Positions 7,498 to 15,074 of a stretch of DNA of 46,469 bases are shown here, piece by piece. Numbering within the stretch: position 1 is the stretch's first letter; the number at the start of each line of letters is the position of its first letter. This DNA comes from a bacterium (GTDB taxonomy: Bacteria > Omnitrophota > Gorgyraeia > Duberdicusellales > 4484-171). Below the pieces are notes generated by a model. It worked only from the letters and a program-made list of their open reading frames with translations, had not been told where the DNA came from and searched no databases. The stretch covers positions 1 to 46,469 of the forward strand of contig JAJYOP010000011.1 of assembly GCA_021796115.1 (NCBI GenBank), written 5' to 3'. Position numbers and translations under genes: made by a program.

Positions 7498-8301
7498 TTA
7501 GCTTACGCTTTCTGCGCTGTAGCGGGCGATAAGGCCGCTTTTTAAAGCATTGCGGTAAATCATCGTAAAAAGCCGGTAGGCCAGAAAGATAAAAACAAGC
7601 GTAAGAATTGCAGCAAGAAAAAGCGATAAGCCTGAAACCGGTTCGCCTCGAATAGCTGCTCTTAATCCTTCAAAGATATAGGAAGGAGGCAAAATTTTCG
7701 CAATCGCCTGCATCCAGCCGGGCAAAGTCGAAACCGGATATAAAACTCCGGCAAAGGGCGAGATAATCGCCGGGATTGGCCAGATAAACCACTCTGAAGC
7801 AGGACCTAACCGAAGTACAATTGCGCTCCCGAAAATACCAAGGGATATTCCGAATAAAAAAAGCACGAGAAGGAAAGGCACAATCAGCAAGCCGTACGCG
7901 AAAAATGATAAATGAAAAAACGTGGCGGCAATCACAAACATAATAATAAGCCCCACTAAACTGGTCAGTATGCTGGTTAAGATGAGGCCGGAAACATATT
8001 CGGAAATTAAAAGCGGTGTGGCAAAGATATTCAAAAAATTACGTGACCAGACATCTTCAAAAAAAGCAATGGTTACGCCCTGCATGATACGGCCGAAAAA
8101 ATCCCACAAAAGTACTGCGCCTAAAAGCGCCGGCACAAAATTAAAATCTACCCGCGTTACGTTATTTAAGTATTTAGTCAGGAAACCCCAGAGAATCATA
8201 TCCACGCCAATCCAGGCAAAAAGCGGAAAGACGCGGGAGAAGCTTCCGCGAATAAGATAAATTTGGCGGAGCACAATTGTAAAAATTCTCTGAAAACACA
8301 T
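7498..8301 (-). CDS. ABC-2 type transporter permease
   Basis: 267 residues with six predicted membrane helices in the ABC2_membrane arrangement. The stretch IISPFAGVLYPVSTLPGWMQ, followed by IAKILPPSYIFEGLRA, is the typical ABC-2 permease signature in the C-terminal half (compare NodJ/DrrB type). The gene begins 2 bp after the ATP-binding subunit stops, so the pair is one operon. Export of an unidentified lipid, polysaccharide or drug is the family role. The methyltransferase ahead of the pair could modify the cargo or be unrelated. Confidence 0.85.
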   Translation of the reverse strand: MCFQRIFTIVLRQIYLIRGSFSRVFPLFAWIGVDMILWGFLTKYLNNVTRVDFNFVPALLGAVLLWDFFGRIMQGVTIAFFEDVWSRNFLNIFATPLLISEYVSGLILTSILTSLVGLIIMFVIAATFFHLSFFAYGLLIVPFLLVLFLFGISLGIFGSAIVLRLGPASEWFIWPIPAIISPFAGVLYPVSTLPGWMQAIAKILPPSYIFEGLRAAIRGEPVSGLSLFLAAILTLVFIFLAYRLFTMIYRNALKSGLIARYSAESVS

Positions 8302-8303
8302 AA

Positions 8304-9044
8304 TTAATTTTCTCTCAGTGTCAACGGTTCGCGCGCAACCGTAATAAAAAGTTCTTCCAGTGTTTTTTTGCCATATTCTTGAGGCAAAGTTTTGGGATTA
8401 CCTTCAAGCAGAATTTTTCCGTGCGAAAGAAAAAGCACACGGCCACAAATCTCTTCCACTTCATACATATTATGCGATGTCCAGAGCACCCCTCCTTCGC
8501 CCTTTGCCACAAATTCTTTGATTTTCAAGCGCACTTCGCTAGCCGTAGCCGGGTCAAGCGAAGCTGTCGGCTCATCCAAGAGCAAAAGATGCGGACTGTT
8601 TAGTATTGACTTAGCCAAACTTACGCGTGTTTGCTCACCCGAAGAAAGTAAACCGCATTTAGTGTTACGGAATTTTGCCAAGTCAAAATAGATTAATAAT
8701 TCTTCTATTCTTTTGGAAAGATTTTTCACCGAATAAAGACGGCCAAAAATCATTAAGTTCTGAAGCACGGTTAAATTACCGGGCAAAGGTGTGTAACTGG
8801 CAGAAAAATTGGTGCGGCTGACTGCCTGCGAACGGCGGGAAAAAATATCCAGACCGTCGATAGTTATGCCTCCGGAGTCTGGCTCAAGAACGCCGAGAAT
8901 CATATTTATGGTAGTCGTCTTCCCTGCTCCATTTGGGCCGAGCAGGCCGACTATCTCATTCTTCGCTACGTTAAACGAAATATTGTCTACAGCAATAATA
9001 TCGCCGTAAGTTTTTCTTAATTCAATGACAGAAAGTATCGGCAT
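8304..9044 (-). CDS. ABC-2 transporter ATP-binding protein
   Basis: Walker A GLLGPNGAGKTTTINMILG, signature LLSSGEQTRVSLAKS (SSGEQ replaces the usual SGGQ), Walker B LLLLDEPTASLDP and the switch His in WTSHNMYEVEE are all in place, so this is a functional-looking ATPase of the CcmA/NodI class. I use the ATG giving MPILSVIELRKTYG; a TTG seven codons earlier is also open. Neither start has a clear ribosome site, and translation may be coupled to the methyltransferase gene just upstream. It powers the adjacent permease. Confidence 0.85.
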   Translation of the reverse strand: MPILSVIELRKTYGDIIAVDNISFNVAKNEIVGLLGPNGAGKTTTINMILGVLEPDSGGITIDGLDIFSRRSQAVSRTNFSASYTPLPGNLTVLQNLMIFGRLYSVKNLSKRIEELLIYFDLAKFRNTKCGLLSSGEQTRVSLAKSILNSPHLLLLDEPTASLDPATASEVRLKIKEFVAKGEGGVLWTSHNMYEVEEICGRVLFLSHGKILLEGNPKTLPQEYGKKTLEELFITVAREPLTLREN

Positions 9045-9071
9045 TTTAGATTTTATTTTAGGCAATCAAAA

Positions 9072-9770
9072 TTATTTAATTGCGCCGTAAAGAGCAAAAT
9101 TATAGTATTTTAAGACGATATCAATATTCTTGAAACCAACCTGGTGCATTATGGCGATTTCATCTTTAAAAACCACCGGCCTGTCCTCTCTTTCGTGGCG
9201 CTTAATCATATCATTTGTTTTATGCACCGCAAGGCCATTGGCTTTCATAAAGGTTTTCCACTTATCCATGTACATTTTTTGCAGATGGCTGTTTGCTGAA
9301 ACAAATATATCGATATTAAAAAAACTTCCGCCTTTAATGAGCGAATTATAAATTTTATGGTAAAGCTTGGGCTTTTCTTTGCCTTCTACATGATGCAGAA
9401 CCATCGAAGCAACAATTGCGTCATATTTTTTCGCGTAATCGAAATTACGCACATCGCCCAGCCAGAATTTTACATTCGAATTTGCGCCCAACTTGACTTT
9501 GGCCATTTTCAGCATATTCTCCGCCATGTCAATGCAGGTAATTTGGGCATTAGGATAAGCCTTGATAATTTTCCGACTCAAATTGCCTGTGCCGCAACCA
9601 AGGTCAATAATTTTAAGCTTTTCATTTTTAGTAAACGGCAAAGCGTTAGCCAATCCTTGCGTCATTTCTTCATAATGCGGCATAACTTTAAAAAAGAATT
9701 TATCAAATACTGCGGCTTCTTTTTCAAAGTGCTCTTTGATTTTTAAAAAACGCTCTTTCGAGACATCCAT
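9072..9770 (-). CDS. Class I SAM-dependent methyltransferase
   Basis: 232 residues: motif I IIDLGCGTGNLSRKI, CIDMAENMLKMA with the acidic ribose ligand, and VASMVLHHVEGKEK as motif II. This is the Methyltransf_11/25 group close to trans-aconitate and small-molecule methyltransferases. AAAAGGAGATTTACAAAA precedes the ATG, a good ribosome site. It is the first gene of a likely operon with the ABC-2 exporter genes. The substrate is unknown. Confidence 0.8.
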   Translation of the reverse strand: MDVSKERFLKIKEHFEKEAAVFDKFFFKVMPHYEEMTQGLANALPFTKNEKLKIIDLGCGTGNLSRKIIKAYPNAQITCIDMAENMLKMAKVKLGANSNVKFWLGDVRNFDYAKKYDAIVASMVLHHVEGKEKPKLYHKIYNSLIKGGSFFNIDIFVSANSHLQKMYMDKWKTFMKANGLAVHKTNDMIKRHEREDRPVVFKDEIAIMHQVGFKNIDIVLKYYNFALYGAIK

Positions 9771-9808
9771 TTTTGTAAATCTCCTTTTATAAACTTCTTT
9801 TATAACGG

Positions 9809-10204
9809 CTAAGCGTTGCCGGGTGCGGCCTGATGCAGCTTAACGTTCTTTAAGGATTCTATCACGTTTATGGCTTCTTTTTTAGTTAATTTATCAAGGC
9901 TTAATTTATGGTAATATTTGTGTAAAAAATTATTCAAATGTGCATCTTCCCAGCCAAGCTTACGAGTAAGGAACTCGATGTAAAGTTTCTGTTTTATCGT
10001 CAACCCGAACGGATTGATTTGGTAATATTTACTGCGGACAAAATAGCGCATTAATTGCCGGAATTTTTCTTCGTTAAGGTCTTTCGCGCTTTCTACGCCG
10101 ACAGATTTCTGCAAAATATTTCTATACTCATCATCGCTAAGTTTAAGCTCTTTTTTAATAATGTGTATCAGCGCCAGTTTTTTCTTATCGATAGTTTTAG
10201 CCAT
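9809..10204 (-). CDS. GemA/gp16-like (DUF1018) phage-type regulatory protein
   Basis: About 131 Lys-rich residues. KKLALIHIIKKELKLSDDEY, then RNILQKSVGVESAKDLNEE and MRYFVRS form the N-terminal module of DUF1018, the family of Mu gp16 (GemA). The C-terminal part (GLTIKQKLYIEFLTRKLGWE) also fits. I choose the ATG of MAKTIDKKK because GAAGGT sits 6 nt ahead; an ATG two codons earlier overlaps the upstream stop by ATGA. In phage Mu the protein is linked to host supercoiling and gene-expression changes. Here no other phage genes are near, so it is a domesticated or stranded phage gene, coupled to the rRNA methyltransferase ahead of it. Confidence 0.7.
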   Translation of the reverse strand: MAKTIDKKKLALIHIIKKELKLSDDEYRNILQKSVGVESAKDLNEEKFRQLMRYFVRSKYYQINPFGLTIKQKLYIEFLTRKLGWEDAHLNNFLHKYYHKLSLDKLTKKEAINVIESLKNVKLHQAAPGNA

Positions 10205-10206
10205 GG

Positions 10207-11187
10207 TCATACCTTCATCTGCCAGCAATTATGGACATTGCGGTTGCGATAATCTTCGGGGATGGTTTTGGGAGTTAATTTGATGATTTCTTTTACGGGA
10301 AGGTTGTCGAAACGAGGCTCGAAACGCTGATGGTTGGTGGAAAAAAATAAATCCGAGCCTGGCTCCATAATTTTTATGGTATCACGAATTAATTCCGGAT
10401 GGTCGAGGTTGATATCAAAAGATACGCCAGCCCGTTGGTCATTATAAAAAGACGGCGGGTCAAGGAAAACAAGGTTAAAACGTTTGCCTGACGCATAAGC
10501 ATACTCCAGATATTTTTTTACATCTGATTGGATAAACAGGTGTTCAGGCCCCATGAGGCCATTGAGCAATAAATTATCCTTAGCCCATTTGATATAACTT
10601 TGCGAACGGTCAATAGTGGTAGTTGCACGCGCGCCGCCAAAGCTCGCCGCGCAGGTGAATGTGCCGGTATAAGCAAATAAATTTAAGAAAATTTTGCTTC
10701 TGGCAAGCTTTGCGATAATTGCGCGAGTATTACGGTGGTCGGAAAATAATCCGGTATCAAGAAAATCGCTTAAATTTACCAAAAATTTTAAATTGCGTTC
10801 CCGGACTTGAATCCGCTCTCCACGGGAATCTATTTTTTTATAGCGTAAGCCTTCGGCAATATTTGTGTGGCGCCGGCGGATGTGGATTTTTTCTTCTGGA
10901 ACATTTAAAGCTGCCCCGGCTGCGGCAGCCATTTGCGGCAGATATTGCGGGCCGGTTTGCCTTCGCTCGTATTCCGCAACTACCAGATGCCCCGCATACC
11001 AGTCAACAACTATACGGATATCCGGGCTATCCCAATCATAAAGCCTAAAAACTTCGATATTTTCCCGCTTAAAACGCCGGTAGAGGTGCCGGAACTTTTT
11101 ATGCAGGCTATTAGCAAGCGTTTCGGCGTGAATTTTTGCTTTTTCCAGGGTAATCAGACCTTTGAGCTGAAATTTATTCGCATCCAT
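10207..11187 (-). CDS. RlmK/RlmL-C-like 23S rRNA methyltransferase
   Basis: 326 residues: an N-terminal RNA-binding region followed by a Rossmann methyltransferase of the Methyltrans_SAM (PF10672) type. LFSDHRNTRAIIA precedes motif I NLFAYTGTFTCAASFGGA, TTIDRSQSYIKWAKDN holds the SAM acid, and VFLDPPSFY is the DPPxF/Y catalytic motif. This layout is that of RlmI/RlmK enzymes; in RlmKL the C-terminal half makes m7G2069 of 23S rRNA. No PUA domain as in RlmI is apparent. The start overlaps the GIY-YIG gene by 14 bp. Exact target base is not determinable here. Confidence 0.75.
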   Translation of the reverse strand: MDANKFQLKGLITLEKAKIHAETLANSLHKKFRHLYRRFKRENIEVFRLYDWDSPDIRIVVDWYAGHLVVAEYERRQTGPQYLPQMAAAAGAALNVPEEKIHIRRRHTNIAEGLRYKKIDSRGERIQVRERNLKFLVNLSDFLDTGLFSDHRNTRAIIAKLARSKIFLNLFAYTGTFTCAASFGGARATTTIDRSQSYIKWAKDNLLLNGLMGPEHLFIQSDVKKYLEYAYASGKRFNLVFLDPPSFYNDQRAGVSFDINLDHPELIRDTIKIMEPGSDLFFSTNHQRFEPRFDNLPVKEIIKLTPKTIPEDYRNRNVHNCWQMKV

Positions 11188-11440
11188 TGATTAATTTTTC
11201 TTTCTCTTTTCGGGTTAGCCTTTTAATCTTTAATTCTTCCAGAAAGGCTTTCTTAAAATATTTATATTTCTTATACCAAACCAGTTTAGCAGGCAGTCTT
11301 GTCTTTGTATACTTTGCGCCTTTGCCGGCATTGTGCAGTTTGACTCTTCTTTTTATCTTTGGCGTGTAACCCGTATAATAGGTATTATCGCTGCATCGCA
11401 GAATATAAACGTAGTGTTTTCCGTAGCGTTTCACCTTCAT
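11174..11440 (-). CDS. GIY-YIG domain protein (UPF0213/YhbQ-like)
   Basis: 88 residues forming a single GIY-YIG nuclease fold: YVYILRCSDNTYYTGYT carries the paired tyrosine motifs, RRVKLHNAGKGAKYTKTR the conserved Arg/His-containing helix, and LEELKIKRLTRKEKEKLI the C-terminal helix. This is the stand-alone UPF0213 group, small enzymes implicated in DNA end processing; cellular role here unknown. Full length for the family. It overlaps the downstream methyltransferase gene by 14 bp, so the two are co-transcribed. Confidence 0.85.
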   Translation of the reverse strand: MKVKRYGKHYVYILRCSDNTYYTGYTPKIKRRVKLHNAGKGAKYTKTRLPAKLVWYKKYKYFKKAFLEELKIKRLTRKEKEKLINGCE

Positions 11441-11465
11441 GATTATCGAGACGCATTGAAGTTTA

Positions 11466-12944
11466 TTAACTGCCTCGGCCTTTTAAAATACTTAAAATAG
11501 CTTGCAGCCCTTTCAAATCTTCGCTGTTAGCTAAAACCAAAAACACATCGCCTTCCTCTATTAGCGTGGAACCGTTGGGAACGATGAATTTTTCGCCACG
11601 CGAGATAAGGACAACAAGCGCTTTTAGCGGGATTCCGATTGTGGCGATAGTTTTGCCGACAACAGCTGAATTATACGGCACAATGATATCAATCAAAGAG
11701 GCATCGATATCTCCGGTCTGTTCGAATTCAATAGGATACCGCTTTTTTTCATCAAGAGGGGCGTTAACTTTAAGCAATTTTGAAACAAACGGAATAGATG
11801 TGCCCTGGACAATCACTGATGCCAAAACAACAAAAAATACAACATTAAACATCATGTGCGCTTGCGGTATTTGCGCAAGTAATGGAAACGTTGCAAGAAC
11901 TATGGGGACAGCGCCACGTAAGCCAACCCAAGAAACCATTGCTTTCTCGGCGAAACTGAATTTAAAAGGAAATAAACACAAGAATACGCCAATGGGCCGC
12001 GCTAAAAAAATAAGGATAGCAGAGATAAGTAGGCCGCTTAAAAGCGCTGATGCTACTTGCGAAGGGAAAATAAGTAAGCCCAAAGTCAAAAACATTATAA
12101 CTTGCGCTAGCCACGCCAGCCCTTCATGAAAACGGATGAGCGAACGCTTGTGCGCAAAATCGTTTTTATTCATGAGGAGACCGAGAATATACACCGCTAA
12201 AAATCCATTGCCTTTAAGAAAAGTAGTAAGAGCATAAGTCAAGAAGATTACGGAAATCGTTAAAACCGAATACAACCCTTCATATTCAAGTTTAATCCGG
12301 TTAATGATATCGATACTTAATCTTGCCATAAAATAACCCATAACAAGGCCTACGCCCATATTCAAAATAAATAAGGGTAGTACATTAAAAATAGAAGCGC
12401 CTGGCCTTTTCAAAATCGCCATGAAAGTAATGGTTAAAAAAACCGCCATGGGGTCGTTGCTTCCGGATTCAAACTCTAGAAGGGGCTTCAAATTTCCCTT
12501 GAGGGATATTTTTCTTGACCGAAGAATGCTAAATACTGCGGCAACATCGGTAGATGAGACAATTGCGCCAAGAAGCAGGCCTTCGAATAAAGAAAATTTA
12601 AAAATAAATACCGCAAAAATACCGACAACTATTGTCGTGATGAGCACGCCGAGAGTTGACAAGACTATACCGGGGCCAAAAAGTGGCCTAACTGTTTTCC
12701 AAGAGGTATCCAGGCCTCCTGAATAAATAATCAAAATAAGCGCAATAATACCAATTGACTCTGCCAATTTATAATTGGCAGAATACATCTGGCCGATAAC
12801 GCCTTGCGAGCCGGCAAAGATACCGATAATGAGAAAAACCAACAATGCCGGTACGGCAAATTTGCCGGAGACCTTGCTCGCCAAAACACTGATAAGCGCT
12901 AAAGCTGCGGCCCAGAGTAAAATAATTTCAATCGGTATTATCAT
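11466..12944 (-). CDS. CPA1 K+(Na+)/H+ antiporter with TrkA-C domain (NhaP2/CvrA type)
   Basis: About 492 residues: ~12 membrane helices of the NhaP2/CvrA branch, with SGGLDTSWKTVRPL, LLGAIVSSTDVAAVFSILRS (the SSTDxAA cation-binding core) and FESGSNDPMAVFLT (the GSNDP motif of helix 6). Residues after ~400 form an RCK/TrkA-C domain (VVGKTIATIGIPLKALVVLI, DVFLVLANSEDLKGL). Such domains can bind c-di-AMP in some bacteria. I start at MIIPIEIILLW; the longer frame runs back into a dispersed repeat. Full-length relatives extrude K+ or Na+ in exchange for protons. A c-di-AMP riboswitch in this window makes ligand control of this antiporter plausible but unproven. Confidence 0.85.
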   Translation of the reverse strand: MIIPIEIILLWAAALALISVLASKVSGKFAVPALLVFLIIGIFAGSQGVIGQMYSANYKLAESIGIIALILIIYSGGLDTSWKTVRPLFGPGIVLSTLGVLITTIVVGIFAVFIFKFSLFEGLLLGAIVSSTDVAAVFSILRSRKISLKGNLKPLLEFESGSNDPMAVFLTITFMAILKRPGASIFNVLPLFILNMGVGLVMGYFMARLSIDIINRIKLEYEGLYSVLTISVIFLTYALTTFLKGNGFLAVYILGLLMNKNDFAHKRSLIRFHEGLAWLAQVIMFLTLGLLIFPSQVASALLSGLLISAILIFLARPIGVFLCLFPFKFSFAEKAMVSWVGLRGAVPIVLATFPLLAQIPQAHMMFNVVFFVVLASVIVQGTSIPFVSKLLKVNAPLDEKKRYPIEFEQTGDIDASLIDIIVPYNSAVVGKTIATIGIPLKALVVLISRGEKFIVPNGSTLIEEGDVFLVLANSEDLKGLQAILSILKGRGS

Positions 12945-12972
12945 TGCACGCCATTTATTATGGTTCTGTTTT

Positions 12973-13005
12973 GGAGCCCGTACGGCCAAAGCCTGTGGGT
13001 CATTT
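12973..13005. repeat. Short palindromic repeat (R1-like)
   Basis: GGAGCCCGTACGGCCAAAGC followed by CTGTGGGT is a degenerate hairpin of the same style as the CGCACGGCTAAAGCCC units elsewhere. It lies just before the antiporter start and explains the spurious N-terminal extension of that frame. Confidence 0.45.
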
Positions 13006-13016
13006 TTAATGTAAAA

Positions 13017-13129
13017 TTAAAAGTTAAGCGCAGTGTCCACGACGATACTTATGGTTATCATAATGAGGATTGATTTGATTAAATCTTTTTTACCTACATT
13101 GGGATTGCCAATTAAATAGATTCTTTTAA
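13017..13129 (-). pseudogene. feoB: feoB remnant (G1 motif plus short tail)
   Basis: Directly after the feoA-like stop the sequence reads IIKRIYLIGNPNVGKKDLIK, then SILIMITISIVVDTALNF-stop. IYLIGNPNVGK is the G1 loop that opens FeoB, the ferrous-iron GTPase permease of ~700 residues. The next ~20 residues look like a membrane segment, so nearly all of the protein has been deleted. The usual GKS/T is GKK and the expected ATG appears as ATT. The remnant cannot function. Confidence 0.6.
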
Positions 13130-13384
13130 TTATTCGAGCTCAATTATAATTTTTGCGGCAACGCTATGACCCAGCGCCAGGATGCTCCTTCCGGCTTTAA
13201 TTACAACCGGCCCGCGTAAATCTATATGGCTAAGTTTGGTAGTCTCTTTGCCTTTGAATACGCTCATATCATCAATCTGTCCGCCAAATTTGTTCCACCC
13301 AAAATTTCTGCGACCTTGCCTTTGCGGTTTGATTTCATTTTTGTCAAAGATGTTTTCTTTATAATGTTTCTTTATTTTGACTGA
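13130..13384 (-). pseudogene. feoA: FeoA-like domain with basic N-terminus, probably remnant
   Basis: The C-terminal 30 residues (LRGPVVIKAGRSILALGHSV, AAKIIIELE) match the end of FeoA-type SH3-like domains, which dock on FeoB. The frame is open further upstream through QRQGRRNFGWNKFGGQIDD but lacks an ATG except the internal one opening MSVFKGKETTKL, which has no ribosome site. The order feoA then feoB is the normal operon order, so this is the relic of a ferrous-iron transport operon. A short expressed protein from the internal ATG cannot be excluded. Confidence 0.5.
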
Positions 13385-13713
13385 CTATGCCTATATTTGA
13401 TTACCCTGACCTTTTCTAAAGTTATCAGACCCTCATTTACCACTTCGTCAAGAAATGGCAATAGCGTATTCAATTTTTCTTCCGTATCTACTATTTCGAT
13501 TACTACGGGTAAATCTTCGGACAAACGCAATAATTTCGCTGTATGCATGCGGCTATCTGCGCCAAATCCCATAAGACCACGCGTTACCGTGGCTCCTGCG
13601 AGATTTAACGCTCGCGCCTTTAAGACTATTTGTTCATATAACGCCTTACCCTCATAAACATCATTCTCGCCGATAAAAATACGTAGCAGCATTCCTTCTT
13701 CCGGTAATTTCAT
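13372..13713 (-). CDS. DUF190 PII-like protein
   Basis: 113 residues of the DUF190 family, a PII/CutA-like ferredoxin-fold protein commonly encoded beside crcB: LLRIFIGENDVYEGKALYEQ, then GATVTRGLMGFGADSRMHT and LPVVIEIVDTEEKLN are the conserved strands and loop. The family is thought to be regulatory, probably binding a nucleotide or acting on the adjacent channel, but no ligand is established. The gene starts 13 bp after crcB stops, with AGGGAGGCATAAATC before the ATG. Full length for the family. Confidence 0.85.
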   Translation of the reverse strand: MKLPEEGMLLRIFIGENDVYEGKALYEQIVLKARALNLAGATVTRGLMGFGADSRMHTAKLLRLSEDLPVVIEIVDTEEKLNTLLPFLDEVVNEGLITLEKVRVIKYRHSQSK

Positions 13714-13726
13714 GATTTATGCCTCC

Positions 13727-14110
13727 CTATTTTAATAGTTTAAGTAAAAATTTAGCTAACATATAACCTATAAAAACAAACAATATTCCGAATATAGTTG
13801 ATATAAGTACATTGAGCAAAGCTATATTTTTCTCACCATCGCGAATAAGATTAAAATTCTCTAAAGCAAAAGTGGAAAAAGTGGTAAAGCCACCAAGAAT
13901 GCCGATGAAGATGAACATACGAATATTAGAAGAGGTGGCAGTCTGTTCAAACAACGCCCAAAGAAAACCAATGGCTAACGAACCTGACAAATTAACTACA
14001 AGGGTGCTTATCGGAAAAATACCGTAAGAAAATTTATAATCCAATCCTGAAACTATATATCTCAATATGCTTCCAATTGCCCCGCCGATACCGATTAAAA
14101 TGATTTTCAT
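13727..14110 (-). CDS. crcB: Fluoride ion exporter CrcB/Fluc
   Basis: 127 residues, four membrane helices, the normal size of a Fluc subunit, which dimerises in dual topology. The motifs GIGGAIGSILRYIVSG (G-x-x-x-R-Y), VVNLSGSLAIGFLWA (the N of the pore) and GGFTTFSTFALEN (the TTFSTF pore track with Phe-box residues) are all intact, so it should conduct fluoride. It lies in an operon behind a two-helix membrane protein, with a 3-bp gap, and is followed by DUF190. I looked for a fluoride (crcB-motif) riboswitch ahead of the operon and see none. Confidence 0.92.
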   Translation of the reverse strand: MKIILIGIGGAIGSILRYIVSGLDYKFSYGIFPISTLVVNLSGSLAIGFLWALFEQTATSSNIRMFIFIGILGGFTTFSTFALENFNLIRDGEKNIALLNVLISTIFGILFVFIGYMLAKFLLKLLK

Positions 14111-14113
14111 AAA

Positions 14114-14683
14114 TTATTTTTCGTTTCCCTCGATATATTTGAAGTGATAAGTTGACTTTAATAATTTTTCAAACAATTTTTCGTCGCGTATGACAATGGG
14201 CGATGTATCAACTAGTTTCAGAAGCCCCTCCCAGATACCAAACCAGCCAAGCGGCATAAAGATAATACTTAAAATTTGAATGGACAGTTCCGGTAAAAAT
14301 TTAAAGTAGGTTACCAAGGTTAAAAAACTTAAAGAGCAGATACCGATTATAAAAAATATCAGCCCGCGCACCCGGATAATACTGACAATTTTCTTTTTTT
14401 GTAAAAATTTATGGCGAAAATATTTTTTCAGGCGGCTGGTAACTATTTTTTCCGATTCTTCATCTTTCAATGAACTGGGGGCGTAAATTGTTATAATCAA
14501 TTCTCCCGACTGCGTTTCTTTATAGCGTTTTTTTAATTCATCAACAAAGTCTCCGGAAACAATACGTTCACCGAGCGGGCGTGGGTCGAAATCGGAAAAA
14601 ATATCGTCCCAGGTGTCGATAACTATACCGATTTCTCTTAAATCTTGTACCCTTTGCTCTATTCTTTTTTTAGAATCGTCCAT
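14114..14683 (-). CDS. Two-helix membrane protein, unknown function
   Basis: 189 residues I do not recognise. Residues 1-100 are soluble and acidic to mixed (MDDSKKRIEQRVQDLREIGI, DFDPRPLGERI). Two membrane helices follow (RVRGLIFFIIGICSLSFLTL and ILSIIFMPLGWFGIWEGLL), with a C-terminal cytoplasmic tail (SPIVIRDEKLFEKLLKSTYHF). It is tightly packed between the DUF493 gene and crcB, so it shares their transcript. The position suggests an accessory in ion export, but that is only context. Confidence 0.55.
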   Translation of the reverse strand: MDDSKKRIEQRVQDLREIGIVIDTWDDIFSDFDPRPLGERIVSGDFVDELKKRYKETQSGELIITIYAPSSLKDEESEKIVTSRLKKYFRHKFLQKKKIVSIIRVRGLIFFIIGICSLSFLTLVTYFKFLPELSIQILSIIFMPLGWFGIWEGLLKLVDTSPIVIRDEKLFEKLLKSTYHFKYIEGNEK

Positions 14684-14692
14684 CGCTCCAGT

Positions 14693-14944
14693 TTATATAA
14701 CGCTTTTAACTTGCGGGCATTTACGTAATGAAACATAAATAGCATTGCGTTCTTCTTCGGTAGCAACGTTAGTTTTTAGTGCCAAGGAAATATATTTTCC
14801 GGCTTTGCTGACATTGGAAAAAGATAAGCTGTGTTCTTTTTCGCCAAGAATTGTAATTACCGCTTTACGTATTGCTTCTTCGCTTGTACCGATAATCCGG
14901 TAATCCCATTCGCATGGGTATTCTATTTTTGGAGTTTTATGCAT
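14693..14944 (-). CDS. DUF493 (YbeD-like) protein
   Basis: 83 residues from the ATG of MHKTPKIEYPCEW. YPCEWDYRIIGTSEEAIR, ITILGEKEHSLSFSNVS and SKAGKYISLALKTNV form the ACT-like alpha/beta sandwich of DUF493/UPF0250, matching E. coli YbeD in length. Function is unproven; the fold suggests small-ligand regulation. An in-frame TTG further upstream lies inside the promoter and cannot be the start. The predicted leader is only ~15 nt and has no ribosome site, so initiation is atypical. First gene of the DUF493-unknown-crcB-DUF190 operon. Confidence 0.8.
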   Translation of the reverse strand: MHKTPKIEYPCEWDYRIIGTSEEAIRKAVITILGEKEHSLSFSNVSKAGKYISLALKTNVATEEERNAIYVSLRKCPQVKSVI

Positions 14945-14965
14945 GATGCAAAAGTTTGATAATAT

Positions 14966-15000
14966 ATTATAATAGTACAACAGAAAGGATGGAATTGGTA
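14966..15000 (-). promoter_or_regulatory. Promoter of the crcB operon, TATAAT -10
   Basis: Minus strand: TACCAATTCCATCCTTTCTG, 9 bases, then TATAAT. The TACCAATTC...CCTTTCTG block matches the extended -10 promoters near 7460 and 27180, but here the TATAAT is displaced by about 9 bp. The start codon follows ~21 nt after the hexamer. Confidence 0.55.
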
Positions 15001-15074
15001 GGGTTTTTTACAGTAAAAGTTCCCCGTGTAAAATATCATACTTACTAATAATAAAAACGAGATTTTAGGTTTAT

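Noticed and set aside
11566-12129. 187-codon plus-strand frame
   Set aside because: Antisense to the antiporter gene; low-complexity Thr/Ala/Lys/Arg composition is typical of a shadow frame.
14945-15074. Fluoride riboswitch ahead of the crcB operon
   Set aside because: I searched for the crcB-motif pseudoknot blocks near the promoter and leader and found none; the leader is only about 15 nt.
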